A stretch of 64,000 nucleotides of DNA, from assembly GCF_025345565.1 (NCBI RefSeq), contig NZ_CP054475.1, forward strand, positions 2,262,448 to 2,326,447. Direction: 5' to 3'. Below are positions 43,966 to 53,619 of this stretch, one piece after another. The DNA is from Thalassolituus hydrocarboniclasticus (lineage in GTDB: Bacteria > Pseudomonadota > Gammaproteobacteria > Pseudomonadales > Oceanobacteraceae). A program made the translations under genes and the position numbers. Position 1 is the first letter of the stretch; each line of letters opens with the position of its first letter. The notes below the pieces were generated by a model. It was not told the origin of the DNA. It worked only from the letters and a program-made list of their open reading frames with translations, and made no database searches.

Positions 43966-43992
43966 TACACCGGAACCACCGGTTCTCAGACA

Positions 43993-44024
43993 TAAAAAAG
44001 CCCGGCATTGCCGGGCTTTTTCTT
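43993..44024. terminator. Bidirectional terminator between sensor and acyl-CoA dehydrogenase genes
   Basis: AAAAAAGCCCGGC-ATT-GCCGGGCTTTTTC between convergent stops at 43965 and 44035. Confidence 0.9.
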
Positions 44025-44034
44025 CTTATCAGCA

Positions 44035-45840
44035 TCAGAAAGCGAAGTGTTCTTCTTTCATCTGCATCAGGGTTTTCGGATCTTTCAGCATCATTTTGGC
44101 GTGGCCTTTTGCCCGTGGCAGCAGACGATCAAAATAAAATTCCGCAGTGTGGATCTTTGCCTGATAGAAATCACGATCACCCTTGCCGGATTTCATACCG
44201 CTGTACGCTTTATCAGCCATTTGCGCCCAGAAATATGCCATCACTACATAACCGGAGAACATCAGATAATCCACCGATGCCGCACCAACCATATCGCGGT
44301 TTTTCGATGCTTTATAAGCAACACGGAAGGTATTGATACGCCATTGCAGCATATAACGCTTGAGCTGTTTGATCAGCGGCTTCATTTCTGCACGGTTCTC
44401 ATGGGTTTTAATAAATGCCGTGACTTCGGCACGGAATTCATTAAAGGACTTCAGTTTACCCAGCAGAATTTTACGGCCCAGAAGATCCAGCGCCTGCACA
44501 CCGGTGGTGCCTTCATACAGCTTGGCAATCTGGGTATCACGAACAATCTGCTCCATGCCCCACTCTTTAATAAAGCCATGACCACCGTAAACCTGCACAC
44601 CGTGGTTAGCCGCTTCGTAGCCCAGCTCGGTCAGGAAAGCTTTCAGAATCGGCGTCAGGAAACCCAGTTTGTCATCAAACCGGTCGTAGCCTTCTTTATC
44701 ACCACGATCATGTGCCGCCATCATAAAATCGGCCAGACGGGCGGCGTGATACAGCATTGCACGACCACCTTCAGCGATGGCCTTCTGGGTCAGCAGCATA
44801 CGGCGAACATCCGGGTGCACAATCAGGGAGTCTGCTACTTTATCCGGATGCTTGGTGCCACTCAGAGAACGCATGGAACGGCGGTCTTTGGCATAAGGCA
44901 GCGCACCCTGGAAAGACAGTTCAGCCGCACCAACGCCCTGAATCGAGGTACCGATACGGGCAGTGTTCATAAAGGTGAACATGCACATCAGGCCTCTGTT
45001 TTCCGGTCCGATCAGATAGCCTTTCGCACCATCAAAGTTCATCACACAGGTGGATGAACCGTGAATACCCATTTTTTCTTCAATAGAACCACAGACCACC
45101 GGGTTACGGTCACCCAATGAGCCATCAGCGTTCACATGGAATTTCGGTACGATAAACAGCGAAATGCCTTTGGTGCCTTCCGGCGCACCCGGCAGACGGG
45201 CCAGTACGATATGCACAATCTGCTCTGTCAGGTCATGCTCACCGGATGAGATAAAAATTTTGGTGCCGGTCAGGCTGTAGCTGCCATCACCATTAGGCTC
45301 GGCTTTGGTTTTTACCTGACCCAAATCGGTACCGCACTGCGGCTCAGTCAGACACATAGTGCCGGTCCAGCGACCTTCGGTCATAGGCACCAGATAAGTC
45401 TGCTTCTGCTCTTCGGTACCGTGCATATAAATGGTATTCATCGCCCCCAGCGACAGACCAGGGTACATGCCCCATACCCAGTTGGCGGTACCGATCATCT
45501 CGGATTTGATCACACCCAGTGACAGAGGTAAGCCCTGACCACCATAAGCAACCGGTGCTGACATACCCTGCCAGCCGCCTTCGACGTACTGACCATAAGC
45601 TTCTTTAAAGCCTTTTGGTGTGGTGACTTCGCCGTCATTCCACACACAACCTTCATCGCCGATCTGATACAGCGGTGAAACCACCTCTTCGCTGAAGCGC
45701 GCAGCCTCGGTCAGGATGGCATCAACCATTTCCGGCGTTGCTTCATCGCCACCCGGAATGTTTTTGTAATGGGACTGAAAATCGAAGACATCGTTAATCA
45801 GAAACTGAATATCTTTAAGTGGAGCCTTGTACTGAATCAT
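44035..45840 (-). CDS. Acyl-CoA dehydrogenase, long (C-terminally extended) type
   Basis: 601 residues from ATG 45840, with GAGGA eight bases upstream; an upstream GTG at 45846 is possible. It starts with the short extra domain MIQYKAPLKDIQFLINDVF found in the 600-aa proteobacterial enzymes, then the dehydrogenase domains with MCLTEPQCGTDLGQVKTKA (FAD/substrate loop), SSGEHDLTEQIVHI, and the Glu-bearing QVYGGHGFIKEWGMEQIVRDTQIAKLYEGTTGVQALDLLGRK. A C-terminal domain follows. First step of fatty-acid beta-oxidation. It ends next to a terminator and precedes an acyl-CoA ligase gene in the same direction. Confidence 0.93.
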   Translation of the reverse strand: MIQYKAPLKDIQFLINDVFDFQSHYKNIPGGDEATPEMVDAILTEAARFSEEVVSPLYQIGDEGCVWNDGEVTTPKGFKEAYGQYVEGGWQGMSAPVAYGGQGLPLSLGVIKSEMIGTANWVWGMYPGLSLGAMNTIYMHGTEEQKQTYLVPMTEGRWTGTMCLTEPQCGTDLGQVKTKAEPNGDGSYSLTGTKIFISSGEHDLTEQIVHIVLARLPGAPEGTKGISLFIVPKFHVNADGSLGDRNPVVCGSIEEKMGIHGSSTCVMNFDGAKGYLIGPENRGLMCMFTFMNTARIGTSIQGVGAAELSFQGALPYAKDRRSMRSLSGTKHPDKVADSLIVHPDVRRMLLTQKAIAEGGRAMLYHAARLADFMMAAHDRGDKEGYDRFDDKLGFLTPILKAFLTELGYEAANHGVQVYGGHGFIKEWGMEQIVRDTQIAKLYEGTTGVQALDLLGRKILLGKLKSFNEFRAEVTAFIKTHENRAEMKPLIKQLKRYMLQWRINTFRVAYKASKNRDMVGAASVDYLMFSGYVVMAYFWAQMADKAYSGMKSGKGDRDFYQAKIHTAEFYFDRLLPRAKGHAKMMLKDPKTLMQMKEEHFAF

Positions 45841-46013
45841 TTGCACATCCTCAGAATAACGCGGAAATCAGGGCAACAATGGACTGCCCGCTATCGGGTA
45901 AAAATGTGCGGCGATTTTGGCAACAGCTGGCCCAAGCGCCATTGGCTACGCGGCCGCGGCTGCGCGTCACTTGGGTAACCTGCCAGAGGCTGGCGGTCAG
46001 ACGCAGGAGGCTG

Positions 46014-46050
46014 AAATAAAAAAGCCCGCGTCAGGCGCGGGCTTTTTTAT
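46014..46050 (-). terminator. Terminator after the acyl-CoA ligase gene
   Basis: AAAAAAGCCCGCG-TCAG-GCGCGGGCTTTTTTATT about 20 bp after the stop at 46067 on the minus strand; it shows the dehydrogenase gene has its own promoter in 45841-46013. Confidence 0.88.
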
Positions 46051-46066
46051 TCAGGGCTGGAGCCAA

Positions 46067-47791
46067 TCAGGCTGGCTCAGCCTGCTTTTTTGCTTCTTCG
46101 TCCTTCAGTTCACGACGCAGAATCTTACCAACCGGGGTCATTGGCAGTTCGCTGCGGAACTCGACATGACGTGGCACTTTATAAGCGGTCATGTTTTCAC
46201 GGCAGTGTTTTTTGATTTCTTCCACGGTCAGGTTCGGGTCGGTGGCAACCACGAACAGTTTCACCGCTTCACCGGTTTTGTCATCCGGCACACCGATAGC
46301 GGCACAGTTTTCAACCGCCGGGTGCATCGCTACCACGTCTTCAATTTCGTTCGGATAAACGTTAAAACCGGATACCAGAATCATATCTTTGATACGGTCA
46401 ACGATCTTCACAAAGCCGTCTTCATCGATCACCGCAACGTCACCGGTGCGCAGCCATTCGCCATCCGGCGTGAAGCTCTCAGCAGTAGCGTCCGGACGAT
46501 TCCAGTAGCCTTTCATTACCTGCGGGCCTTTCACACACAGCTCGCCACGCTCGCCGATCGCCACTTCGTTACCTTCAGGATCGATACATTTCAGCGCAGT
46601 ACCGGGAACGGCCTGACCAACAGTACCCATCTGCTCCAGACCACCAGCCGGGTTCATACATACTGCAGGTGAACATTCGGTTAAACCGTAAGCTTCAGAG
46701 ATGCCACAACCGGTTGCTTCTTTCCAGCGACGGGCGGTGTCTTCGACCAGTGCAGTACCGCCTGACAGCGTCAGCTTCAGCTGGCTGAAATCGCAGTTCT
46801 TGAATTCCGGATGGTTCAGCAGCGATACAAACAGCGTGTTCAGACCAATAAAGCCGGTCAGCTGATGCGGTTTGATCATGCGTACAAACATATTGGTGTC
46901 GCGCGGATTGGCGATCAGAATGCTGTGATCACCGGTTTCAAACAGTGCCATCAGGTGCACGGTAAACGAGTAGATGTGGTACAGCGGCAGCGGTGCCACC
47001 ACCTTTACTCCGGTATCCGGTTTAATCTGCTGACCGGTTGCCGGATCAATCTGGCTGAGCATCGCACGGGATTGCATCATGTTGGCAACCAGATTGCGGT
47101 TGGTCAGCTCAGCGCCTTTAGCCACACCGGTCGTACCACCGGTGTACTGCAGAATGATGGTGTCATTCGGGTTCTTGATGTAGTTGGCAACAAAACCGCC
47201 AAACTTAGCGCCCTGCGCCAACGCCTTACGGAACGGAATAGCATCCGGCAGGTTGTAAGCCGGAACCATTTTCTTCACGTATTTGGCCGCGGCGTTGATC
47301 AGCGTGCGTTTCGGGAATGGCAGCATATCGGCCAGACTGGTCACAATAATATGCTTAAGGCCGGTTTCCGCGCGGATGTTCTGTACCGATTTGGCAAACA
47401 CATCCATACACACCAGTGCCTTGGCACCGGAGTCGTTGAACTGGTGCAGCATTTCGCGCTCGGTATACAGCGGGTTGGTATTCACCACCACCATACCGGC
47501 ACGCAGGGCACCGTACATAGCAATCGGGAATTGCAGGATATTCGGCATCTGAATGGCGATGCGGTCGCCAGGCTTCAGCGTGGTGTGATTTTGCAGATAA
47601 GCGGCAAAGGCTGCGCTGTATTCGTCAATCTGACGATAAGTGAGGGTGTAACCAATACTGGTAAACGCGGCGCGATCGGCATAACGCTGAAAAGCGCTTT
47701 CCACCACTTCTACCACTGCATTGTATTTATCCAGATCGATTTGATCAGTAACACCAGGTGCGCGCTTGCCGTCCCAGAAAGATGCTTCCAC
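46067..47791 (-). CDS. fadD: Long-chain fatty-acid-CoA ligase
   Basis: 574 residues, AMP-binding family. P-loop ILQYTGGTTGVAKGAELTNRNL, EAYGLTECSPAVCMNP, WLRTGDVAVIDEDGFVKIVDRIKDMILVSGFNVYPNEIEDV (fatty-acyl-CoA synthetase signature) and the catalytic Lys in PMTPVGKILRRELK. Converts free fatty acids to acyl-CoA with ATP, at the inner membrane. Divergent from an AraC regulator at 47926. Confidence 0.9.
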   Translation of the reverse strand: MEASFWDGKRAPGVTDQIDLDKYNAVVEVVESAFQRYADRAAFTSIGYTLTYRQIDEYSAAFAAYLQNHTTLKPGDRIAIQMPNILQFPIAMYGALRAGMVVVNTNPLYTEREMLHQFNDSGAKALVCMDVFAKSVQNIRAETGLKHIIVTSLADMLPFPKRTLINAAAKYVKKMVPAYNLPDAIPFRKALAQGAKFGGFVANYIKNPNDTIILQYTGGTTGVAKGAELTNRNLVANMMQSRAMLSQIDPATGQQIKPDTGVKVVAPLPLYHIYSFTVHLMALFETGDHSILIANPRDTNMFVRMIKPHQLTGFIGLNTLFVSLLNHPEFKNCDFSQLKLTLSGGTALVEDTARRWKEATGCGISEAYGLTECSPAVCMNPAGGLEQMGTVGQAVPGTALKCIDPEGNEVAIGERGELCVKGPQVMKGYWNRPDATAESFTPDGEWLRTGDVAVIDEDGFVKIVDRIKDMILVSGFNVYPNEIEDVVAMHPAVENCAAIGVPDDKTGEAVKLFVVATDPNLTVEEIKKHCRENMTAYKVPRHVEFRSELPMTPVGKILRRELKDEEAKKQAEPA

Positions 47792-47925
47792 AGGGTTCCC
47801 CTTACAGAATTCAGGTTATTGTTTTTTTAATTGGCCAAAACTATGACCGAAAGCCGCGTTGAGTTAAAGAGGAAAACGTGACATGCTTCCGGTCATAATA
47901 CGCCACTCAATAATATCCGGTCACC

Positions 47926-49002
47926 ATGTCACACTCCTCTGCTGCCAGCCGGGCCTTTATCGGCACTGAATATCTGTCGCAACTGATTGAGCTGCTGGCC
48001 CAACAGGGTATCAGCACTGCGCAGTTAGCTCAGGGCACCGGTCTGAGTGGCAAGACGCTGGCCTCGGCGCAGGAATTCATTTCGCCGCTGCAGTATCACA
48101 AGGTGGTGGAGAATGCGCTGGCGCTGAGTGGCGACCCGCTGCTGGGACTGGAACACGGCAAACGCATGAATATTTCCAGCCATGGCTTTCTCGGCTTTGC
48201 CATTATGGCCAGCGATACTCTGGGTCAGGCTCTGTCGCTGGCGATCCGCTATGCACGCACCCGCACCCTGCTGGCCGATATCCGCTTTATTCATGACCAT
48301 GACACCGCCATCATTCAGATCAACCGTCTGGCGGCCATGCCAAGCACCTTCAGTTTTGTCGTGCAGAACATTATTTCAACACTGGTGACCATTGCCCGCT
48401 TTCTGACCCAGAACAGTGAAGAGCTGGCCGCCGTAGCGAAGTTCACTGATGCTCCGGTACGACCTGTTTCCTGCTACGAAGGCGTTCTCGGCATTCCGGT
48501 GATGTTCAACCAGCCGCACAATCAGCTCTGTATTCCGGCCTGGCTGCTGGATAGTCCGGTATCCACCGCCAACACCACCGCGCGGCGCATGGCGGAAGCC
48601 GAATGTGAAAAACAACTGGCCGAACTGGATCGTGGCCAGGATCTGGTCACCCAGATCCGTCGCCGCCTCGACCGTATGGATGCGTTTCCGACACTTACCG
48701 TTATGGCGAAAACGCTGAACTCCAGTCCGCGCACTATTAACCGCCAGCTGGCCCAGCTGAACACCACCTATCAGAACATTATTGATGAGGCCCGGCGCGA
48801 ACAGGCCCTGCATCTGCTGCTGGAAACCAATACCTCGGTGGAAGATATTGCCCACCAGCTGGGCTATAACGACCCATCGAATTTCGGCCGCGCTTTCCGT
48901 CGCTGGCTGGGGGAGTCGCCACGGGCTTTCCGTAAAAGAACACGCGAGCAATATCCTGCACTGCACCCGGAAGAAAGCACTACAGAGGACTCCCCTCACT
49001 GA
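47926..49002 (+). CDS. AraC-family transcription regulator
   Basis: 358 residues. N-terminal OruR/ArgR-like sensing domain (LIELLAQQGISTAQLAQGTGLSGKTLASAQEFISPLQYHKVVENAL, EHGKRMNISSHGFLGFAIMASDTLGQAL) and two C-terminal helix-turn-helix motifs (TLTVMAKTLNSSPRTINRQLAQL and SVEDIAHQLGYNDPSNFGRAFRRWLGESPRAFRK). Relatives control fatty acid or alkane use. Divergent from fadD and upstream of a desaturase, so a lipid ligand is likely. Confidence 0.9.
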   Translation: MSHSSAASRAFIGTEYLSQLIELLAQQGISTAQLAQGTGLSGKTLASAQEFISPLQYHKVVENALALSGDPLLGLEHGKRMNISSHGFLGFAIMASDTLGQALSLAIRYARTRTLLADIRFIHDHDTAIIQINRLAAMPSTFSFVVQNIISTLVTIARFLTQNSEELAAVAKFTDAPVRPVSCYEGVLGIPVMFNQPHNQLCIPAWLLDSPVSTANTTARRMAEAECEKQLAELDRGQDLVTQIRRRLDRMDAFPTLTVMAKTLNSSPRTINRQLAQLNTTYQNIIDEARREQALHLLLETNTSVEDIAHQLGYNDPSNFGRAFRRWLGESPRAFRKRTREQYPALHPEESTTEDSPH

Positions 49003-49068
49003 GACTGCCGTTCCATAACCCTATAATCTCAGGTAGTATCAGATGAACAATAACAATCATAATAAATC

Positions 49069-50133
49069 ATGAATCAGATTCATTTTTCCGCTGGCCAGCG
49101 CCAGCTCTATCAGCAGCTTTCCGCTCAGGTTAACCAGTATTTCCGGCAGCAGGACATGACCAAAACCGGTGATCAGCGTCTGTACCGTAAAGCCATTCTT
49201 ATTTTGCTGCTGTTCACTGCCAGCTATGCCGCCCTGCTGTTACTGCCTGCCCCCTGGAGTCTGGCCGCCTGGTTTATACATGGCATAGCTACCGCCCTTG
49301 TGGGCTTTAACGTGATGCACGATGGCGCTCACGAATCTTTCAGCCGCTCACGGCGCCTCAACCGGCTGGCCGCTCTTACCTTTAATCTGATCGGCAGTAA
49401 CCGTTTTTACTGGGCACAGAAACACAACCGTAATCATCACAGCTTTACCAATGTGGACGAGGTTGATGAAGACATTGATGCGCTGGGGCTGTTCCGAATG
49501 AGTCCGCATCAGCGCCGTTTCTGGTTTCACCGTTATCAGCATATTTATGTCTGGCTGCTGTATCCGCTGACCAGTCTGTTCTGGTTTTTTGCCCTCGATT
49601 ATAAGGCTTACTTCCGTCAGAAGATTGCCAACAGGGAGTTCAGCCATCGCTTATCCGCCGCAGATCATCTGGAATTCTGGGCCAGTAAGCTGCTGTATCT
49701 GCTGATCTATATCGCGCTGCCGCTGAGCCTGTCTGACAGTACGACGGTTATTGCCGGCTTTTTACTGATGCACGCCATCTTAGGCTTTTTATTTGCCGTG
49801 GTATTTCAGCTGGCTCACATTGTTGAACAGGCGGAATTTCCGCAGCCTGCATCTGATGGCAGCATGGAAGACGAATGGGCGGCCCATCAGTTACGCACCA
49901 CCGTCGACTTCGCCACCAACAGCCGTGTTCTGACCTGGGTTTTAGGCGGTCTGAACTTTCAGGTTGAACATCATCTGTTCCCCCGTGTCAGCCATATCCA
50001 TTATCCAGCCCTTCATCAGCTGCTGCAGGAAGCCTGCAGCCACCAGGGCCATCCGATCCGCAGCTATCCCAGCCTGGGCGCGGCACTGAAAGGTCATTAC
50101 CGCCACCTGCGCAAGCTGGGCCGCACAGACTGA
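49069..50133 (+). CDS. Acyl-CoA/acyl-lipid fatty acid desaturase
   Basis: 354 residues, membrane protein. Three His boxes: HDGAHES, HNRNHHSFTN and FQVEHHLFPRVSHIHY, with HIVEQAEFP before. The QxxHH third box resembles front-end (delta-6/linoleoyl-CoA) desaturases, though no cytochrome b5 domain is fused. It introduces a double bond in acyl chains using O2 and an electron carrier. It lies 67 bp after the AraC gene. Confidence 0.9.
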   Translation: MNQIHFSAGQRQLYQQLSAQVNQYFRQQDMTKTGDQRLYRKAILILLLFTASYAALLLLPAPWSLAAWFIHGIATALVGFNVMHDGAHESFSRSRRLNRLAALTFNLIGSNRFYWAQKHNRNHHSFTNVDEVDEDIDALGLFRMSPHQRRFWFHRYQHIYVWLLYPLTSLFWFFALDYKAYFRQKIANREFSHRLSAADHLEFWASKLLYLLIYIALPLSLSDSTTVIAGFLLMHAILGFLFAVVFQLAHIVEQAEFPQPASDGSMEDEWAAHQLRTTVDFATNSRVLTWVLGGLNFQVEHHLFPRVSHIHYPALHQLLQEACSHQGHPIRSYPSLGAALKGHYRHLRKLGRTD

Positions 50134-50183
50134 TAACCAGCACTCCTGCAGCAAGCTGCTAAACTGGACAATGAGGGTCTTAA

Positions 50184-50210
50184 CCGCTGATTTCTGAACG
50201 AAATCAGCGG
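50184..50210. other. Stem-loop between desaturase and DUF2789 genes
   Basis: CCGCTGATTTC-TGAAC-GAAATCAGCGG: eleven perfect pairs and a five-base loop. It lacks a T tail; perhaps a terminator without one, or a 5' mRNA structure of the next gene. Confidence 0.45.
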
Positions 50211-50241
50211 ATTACCAGAAATACACTCATGTTTCAGGGGT

Positions 50242-50502
50242 ATGCTTATGGAATCGCCAGTACACAGCCTTAACGGTCTGTTTGCACAACTCGGCCTGCC
50301 GAACTCCGACCAGAATATCGCCGACTTTATCGAGCAGCATAAACCCGTAGCAGACAACAAAAAATTAGCCGATCTCGACTTTTTCAATGACTCGCAGCGG
50401 GCCTTTCTGCGTGAATCACTGGCTCAGGATGCTGACTGGGCCGAGGTTATCGATACCCTCGACAGCCTTCTGCGTCATGCTGCTGATATCCGTCCCAGCT
50501 GA
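50242..50502 (+). CDS. DUF2789 family protein
   Basis: 86 residues: MLMESPVHSLNGLFAQLGLPNSDQNIADFIEQHKPVADNKKLADLDFFNDSQRAFLRESLAQDADWAEVIDTLDSLL is the whole family pattern. Small helical cytoplasmic protein, function unknown, common in gammaproteobacteria. Confidence 0.9.
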   Translation: MLMESPVHSLNGLFAQLGLPNSDQNIADFIEQHKPVADNKKLADLDFFNDSQRAFLRESLAQDADWAEVIDTLDSLLRHAADIRPS

Positions 50503-50509
50503 TTACTGA

Positions 50510-51652
50510 ATGCAGGTCAGTCAGCATATCTGGGACGCTGATGTCGTTCCGCCACAATGGATACCATCCCTGCCAGCAGGTCAGGCTGATCTGTTGCTGC
50601 TGTTTGCCTCTGTTGATCCGGCCGCAGCGATCAGCACGTTGCAGCAACACTTTCCGGATACTCCCTTATGCGGATGCTCAGCCAGTGGCGAAATTCATCA
50701 GCAACGGGTTATTGATAACAGCATTGTACTGACCGTGCTGCATTTTGCTGATACCCGTATCCGCGTCGTCACTGAACCGGTTAACGGCATAGATGACAGC
50801 TATCAGGCCGGTATCCGTGTAGCGCAACAACTGCAACAGAAGGATATGCAGCACATCCTGGTATTGGCCAATGGCCTCTGCGTAAATGGCAGCCAACTGG
50901 TGGCCGGGCTTAATCAGCAGCTTGCCCCCTTCAACCGTATTTCCGGCGGCATTGCCGCCGATGGTGAACGCTTTAAGCAAACCTGGCTGTACACCAGCGA
51001 GGGCCGTTTCAGCCACCACATCTGCGCTATCGGATTTTACGGTCAGCATCTCAGTGTCAGCTGTGGCAGCTATGGCGGCTGGGATCCGTTCGGCCCCAAA
51101 CGCCGCATTACCCGCGCCCGGGGTAATCGCTTGTATGAACTTGATGATATCTGCGCCCTTGATCTGTATGAAAAATACCTCGGGCATTATGCCGACCAAC
51201 TACCGGCTTCCGGCCTGCGCTTTCCATTGCTTATTTCCGGAGAAGATAACGACCCCGTCGTCTGCTCGGTACTTGGCATTGACTGGCAGGAGCGCTGCTT
51301 GCTGTTCGGCGCCGATATTCCTGAACAACATTATGCGCAGCTGATGCGTGCGAATGTTGACCGTCTGATCGATGGTGCTCATACCGCCTGTCAGCAGGTC
51401 AGACAACAAAATCAGGCAACGCCGGACTTTGCCCTGTTGGTCAGCTGTGTAGGCCGGCGTGTTGTGATGCAACAATTGATTGATGAAGAACTGGAAGCCT
51501 TCAGCGAGACCCTCGGAGCCGACATCCCGGTCGCAGGATTTTATTCCTACGGAGAAATTGCCCCTAACCGCGGCGTCGGTAAGTGCAATCTGCACAACCA
51601 AACGCTGACCATTACTACATTTACTGAGCGAACAGCATGCACCGACTGCTGA
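50510..51652 (+). CDS. FIST-domain sensory protein
   Basis: 380 residues. FIST_N (LLLLFASVDPAAAISTLQQHFPDTPLCGCSASGEI, ISGGIAADGERFKQTW) and FIST_C (YEKYLGHYADQLPASGLRFPLLI, VGRRVVMQQLIDEELEAF, PVAGFYSYGEIAPN). FIST proteins are thought to bind small ligands such as amino acids and feed signalling enzymes. Its end overlaps the GGDEF-EAL gene by 16 bp, suggesting they act together in cyclic di-GMP control. Confidence 0.9.
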   Translation: MQVSQHIWDADVVPPQWIPSLPAGQADLLLLFASVDPAAAISTLQQHFPDTPLCGCSASGEIHQQRVIDNSIVLTVLHFADTRIRVVTEPVNGIDDSYQAGIRVAQQLQQKDMQHILVLANGLCVNGSQLVAGLNQQLAPFNRISGGIAADGERFKQTWLYTSEGRFSHHICAIGFYGQHLSVSCGSYGGWDPFGPKRRITRARGNRLYELDDICALDLYEKYLGHYADQLPASGLRFPLLISGEDNDPVVCSVLGIDWQERCLLFGADIPEQHYAQLMRANVDRLIDGAHTACQQVRQQNQATPDFALLVSCVGRRVVMQQLIDEELEAFSETLGADIPVAGFYSYGEIAPNRGVGKCNLHNQTLTITTFTERTACTDC

Positions 51653-53586
51653 AACGACAGCTGAAACGACATTTTCAGGACAGCGTGCCGGAGCAATTCC
51701 AGCTGTTACTGCAGGCGATCAGTGACGCCTATGATCAGGCCGATCTTGATCGGGAAATGCTGGAACGTTCACTGGCATTAACCGCGGAAGAGCTGCTGGA
51801 ACGCAATCAGCGCCTGAGCCAGAACCTGCAGGCGCAGCAACAGGCGCAAGCTGATCTTAAAGCCTCCTACGAAATTCTTGATGCGACCCTGAATGCCTCA
51901 AAAGAAGGAATTCTGGTAGTCAGTGCCGATACCGACCGGCCGATTGCCGTCAATAAACATTATTTACTGCTGATGGGGCTGAGCGAAGAACGCATTAATC
52001 ATATGACCGGTGCCGATCTGTTCCGTAATTCTTTTCTGCAATTATTTGAAGGTCAGCAACTTTATGATCAGCTGAAAGAAATGCGCAATCATGAGCATGG
52101 CAGTCACCGTATTTACCCGATGCGTAAAGGCGGCTGGCTCGAAGTGTATGCGGTCAAACACCCGGTCGCCGGTTATATCTGGATGCTGCGTGATATCAGT
52201 GAAATCCGTGAAAAAGAAGAAACCATCACCTATCAGGCACAACACGACAGTCTGACCGGACTGCCTAACCGGGTACTGCTGCAGGACCGGCTGGAACTGA
52301 GCATTAACCGCGCTCAGGCGCAGCATTCGCGCATAGCCCTGTGTTATATCGATCTTGATGGTTTTAAAACCATCAACGACAGCCTGGGTCATGCCAGCGG
52401 CGACCGCTTACTGATAGAGGTCGCACAACGGCTGAAACAGGGAATCAAACCCCAGGATACGTTAGCCCGTGTCGGTGGTGACGAATTTGTGGTCATCATG
52501 GACGATATCAGCGGTCAGGATGAGGTTCTGCAACGTGCAGACAATATGCTCGCAACCCTGATGCCTCCGGTTGAGCTCGATCAGCGCAGCTTTTTTATCG
52601 GCGCCTCCATTGGTATCGCCATGTATCCGAATGACGGCGAAGATTCCGGCCTGCTGATGCGTAATGCCGACATCGCCATGTACCGTGCCAAGGCCAACGG
52701 TAAAAACTGTTTTCATTTTTTTACCCCATCACTGGAGCGCATCGCCCAGCATCGCCTGCAGATGGAAACCGAACTGCGCAGAGCCATCGAACAGGATCAG
52801 CTCGAACTGTATTACCAGCCCAAAGTTTTTTTGCAGAGCGATCCGCGCGGCGCCCGTACCGGCCAGCTGCACAGTTTTGAAGCCCTGCTGCGCTGGCAGC
52901 GCCCCGATGGCAGCTTTGTCTCGCCGGAAAGTTTTATTCATATCGCCGAAGAAGCCGGCATGATTTCGCAGATCGGCCAGATGGTGGTTGAAAAAGCCTG
53001 TCATCAGGCCCGCCAGTGGCTGAATGAAGGCTATGAAAGCAATATCAGTATCAATTTATCACCACGCCAGTTTCTGATTCCCGGCTTTCATGAAGATATT
53101 GTCGATACCATCCGCTCTTACGGAATTCCATCGGCGATGATCTCGGTTGAAATTACGGAAAGCCTGCTGATGCAGGATCTGGTCAGTGCCAGAGGCGTGC
53201 TGGAGTATTTCCGCGCCCATGATGTCTTTGTTTATCTGGATGATTTTGGCAGTGGATTTTCCTCACTGAATTATCTGAAGACCCTGCCGGTCGATGCGAT
53301 CAAAATTGACCGCACTTTTGTCCGCGATTTAAGCACCAGCAGCGCCGACCGTGCCATCGCCAACACCATCATCACCCTCGGAAAACAGTTAAATAAACTG
53401 ATCGTGGCCGAAGGTATCGAAACCGTTGAGCAGGCGAATTTTCTGATCGACAGCGGCTGCGATCTGGCACAGGGTTATTTTTATGGCCGCCCGGTCAACG
53501 GCGAGAGCGCCCGGCATTATTTTCAGTTAAGTCCGACCCTGCCTGCAGCCACCTCCCCCCTTGCCAAACCCGGTGCATCTGAGTAG
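51637..53586 (+). CDS. PAS-GGDEF-EAL cyclic di-GMP signalling protein
   Basis: 649 residues. N-terminal coiled coil (about 1-85), PAS domain (YEILDATLNASKEGILVVSADTDRPIAVN), GGDEF domain with DSLTGLPNRVLLQDRL and RVGGDEFVVIMDD (intact), and EAL domain with SFEALLRWQRPDGSFVSPESFI, SVEITESLLMQD, DDFGSGFSSLNYLKTLPVDAIKIDRTFV and ETVEQANFLIDSGCDLAQGYFYGRP. All phosphodiesterase residues appear present, so it could make or degrade cyclic di-GMP. Cytoplasmic. Coupled to the FIST gene. Confidence 0.93.
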   Translation: MHRLLKRQLKRHFQDSVPEQFQLLLQAISDAYDQADLDREMLERSLALTAEELLERNQRLSQNLQAQQQAQADLKASYEILDATLNASKEGILVVSADTDRPIAVNKHYLLLMGLSEERINHMTGADLFRNSFLQLFEGQQLYDQLKEMRNHEHGSHRIYPMRKGGWLEVYAVKHPVAGYIWMLRDISEIREKEETITYQAQHDSLTGLPNRVLLQDRLELSINRAQAQHSRIALCYIDLDGFKTINDSLGHASGDRLLIEVAQRLKQGIKPQDTLARVGGDEFVVIMDDISGQDEVLQRADNMLATLMPPVELDQRSFFIGASIGIAMYPNDGEDSGLLMRNADIAMYRAKANGKNCFHFFTPSLERIAQHRLQMETELRRAIEQDQLELYYQPKVFLQSDPRGARTGQLHSFEALLRWQRPDGSFVSPESFIHIAEEAGMISQIGQMVVEKACHQARQWLNEGYESNISINLSPRQFLIPGFHEDIVDTIRSYGIPSAMISVEITESLLMQDLVSARGVLEYFRAHDVFVYLDDFGSGFSSLNYLKTLPVDAIKIDRTFVRDLSTSSADRAIANTIITLGKQLNKLIVAEGIETVEQANFLIDSGCDLAQGYFYGRPVNGESARHYFQLSPTLPAATSPLAKPGASE

Positions 53587-53619
53587 ATTCGCCGCATCCC
53601 TGAATGCTGAGAGGCCACT

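Noticed and set aside
44008-45057. 349-codon plus-strand frame opposite the acyl-CoA dehydrogenase gene
   Set aside because: It runs through a terminator and antisense to a clear enzyme gene, with no recognisable domain.
45841-46013. Third MITE-like element between the two fatty-acid genes
   Set aside because: The stretch is GC-rich and noncoding, but no inverted ends or shared internal words with elements 1 and 2 were found.
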